Assembly: GCF_037975245.1 (NCBI RefSeq)
Contig: NC_092567.1
Coordinates: 19,777,376-19,841,375 of the forward strand
DNA from: Apostichopus japonicus
Taxonomy: Eukaryota; Echinodermata; Holothuroidea; Aspidochirotida; Stichopodidae
Direction of reading: 5' to 3'
Length of the DNA: 64,000 nucleotides
Each line of letters opens with the position of its first letter. Position 1 is the stretch's first letter. Below, in pieces: positions 63,025 to 64,000 of this stretch. A model generated the notes under the pieces. It searched no databases, was not told the origin of the DNA, and was given only the letters and a program-made list of their open reading frames with translations. The translations under genes were made by a program, and so were the position numbers.

Positions 63025-64000
63025 GAGCCTGATTAACACTGCACGGTTGGAAGTATTCGAGTATACGAATCGAAATTCGTTCCTTGAGTGTCATAGATGA
63101 TCACATATCTTTTCAACATCAAACGTCACTGTTCCCTATGGTTTACAATGTTAACTTCCACTGAAGCGAAAGTATCCTCTAATTTAAAAGCTGCTCTTTT
63201 GTAATCTGAGTGAAATTCATTAACGGAAGAGTAATCAGTTGGGTTGAGACATACAACGAGATACTGTGTGAGAAAGGTGGTGGCAATAATAACATGTTGT
63301 AGGATCACCGTGGACCCAACGAGGTTTATACTCCTACCAGACGATATCAAGGACTGCTGAAGGTGTTGTCTGCTAGATCTAAATTGCCACTGCCATACTG
63401 TTACCAGTCGTTGAAGTTTCAAATTCGAATTCATCACATATGAAGTTTACATTTCACATTTTGAACTAGTCATTCTCAATATCATATTACCGAGCTATTG
63501 TTTTCCAATAAAATGTCTGCCAACAAAGCCAAGAATACTTCCTTTGCAAGAAATACTAGTGAACACGTCACCTAATATAGAGTTTAGACTTATTCTTCAA
63601 CCACTAAGCATTAGGGTTGAATTTCTTCATCTAGCTAAAACAACAGAAAACGCTGACATATCCATAACCCTAAGATATATTTTTACACGTTGTTTCATTT
63701 GATTCTTACGTATATTGAGTATGACCGTTGTTTTGATTTTTGCTTGAAAGCAAAGAAAGTAAAGAAAAACAAATAACCTTTTAGCCAAACGCTACAATCA
63801 TTACAACTTTGCACACTCGTTTCATGCTGACGAAGAATTATTGTAACATGTCCTCATTTCGCGTATGAAAATATCAATTCCCTCATGACTTGAAAGAAGC
63901 CATATTGAAGTTCGTTATTTGTCATTTTCGTGCTGTGCTTGTATGAATTGCAAACGCAACTTGTCTTCTTTAATTAGGCTAACTCGCCTCATTATTCGAG
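63025..64000. other. Right-end flank, one weak frame
   Basis: This is unique-looking AT-rich DNA outside the hAT target duplication. The only open frame of note is on the minus strand at 63126-63437. Confidence 0.4.
63126..63437 (-). CDS. Unrecognised 103-residue open frame with one hydrophobic segment
   Basis: The frame starts MMNSNLKLQRLVTVWQWQFR, has a possible membrane segment (STVILQHVIIATTFLTQYLV) near residues 42-61, and an acidic/polar C-terminal part ending NHREQ. Base composition is more balanced than in nearby frames. No family was recognised and no splice sites assigned. It may be chance. Confidence 0.25.
   Translation of the reverse strand: MMNSNLKLQRLVTVWQWQFRSSRQHLQQSLISSGRSINLVGSTVILQHVIIATTFLTQYLVVCLNPTDYSSVNEFHSDYKRAAFKLEDTFASVEVNIVNHREQ

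Overview
This is an AT-rich, intron-rich animal nuclear sequence. It has no dense prokaryote-like coding, many (AT)n arrays, tRNA-headed SINE-like repeats and cut-and-paste transposons. Tracts rich in TAGGCCTA and AACGTTAGGCC, the marine-invertebrate style of the repeats, and a neuropeptide gene of deuterostome type suggest an echinoderm, possibly a sea cucumber. The organism is an inference only. Nearly all open frames are short and lie in repeats or random AT-rich sequence.

The most important content is a gene on the minus strand between 39163 and 32806. Seven small exons with good splice sites and fully matching phases (0, then 1 at every later junction) join into a 163-residue secreted peptide precursor. 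It has a signal peptide, then a dibasic RR site followed by SQGWTPQALFLYGIMPP. That segment shares WTPQA and the preceding RR with vertebrate spexin, and the GWT start with galanin. Later exons carry further Trp-containing peptides (TAWGPRPNIMR, AWHPSRVSR, AGWTGKPRLF-amide) between dibasic sites, and the C-terminus is acidic. I read it as a spexin/galanin-type multi-peptide neuropeptide precursor.

The right end (55575-63016) is a nested transposon. An outer hAT element has CAGTGTTCGA ends and a perfect 8-bp target duplication. Inside it sits a 5.9-kb TIR element flanked by TA, with subterminal TGACCCAA/TTGGGTCA repeats. This inner element carries a spliced minus-strand cargo gene with a SAM-like first exon and no recognisable transposase domain. 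At 50786-50980 is a 195-nt retroposon whose first 45 nt are the 5' end of U2 snRNA, with a perfect 17-bp target duplication. A second copy lies about 360 bp away on the same strand.

The left half (1-32 kb) has no gene I can support. It holds hAT MITEs, a 265-bp foldback element, a perfect 34-bp-arm inverted repeat whose right arm plus downstream flank fits a minimal hammerhead ribozyme, a 1-kb CCAAT minisatellite with about 260-bp higher-order periodicity, tRNA-like SINE heads, and short tandem repeats.
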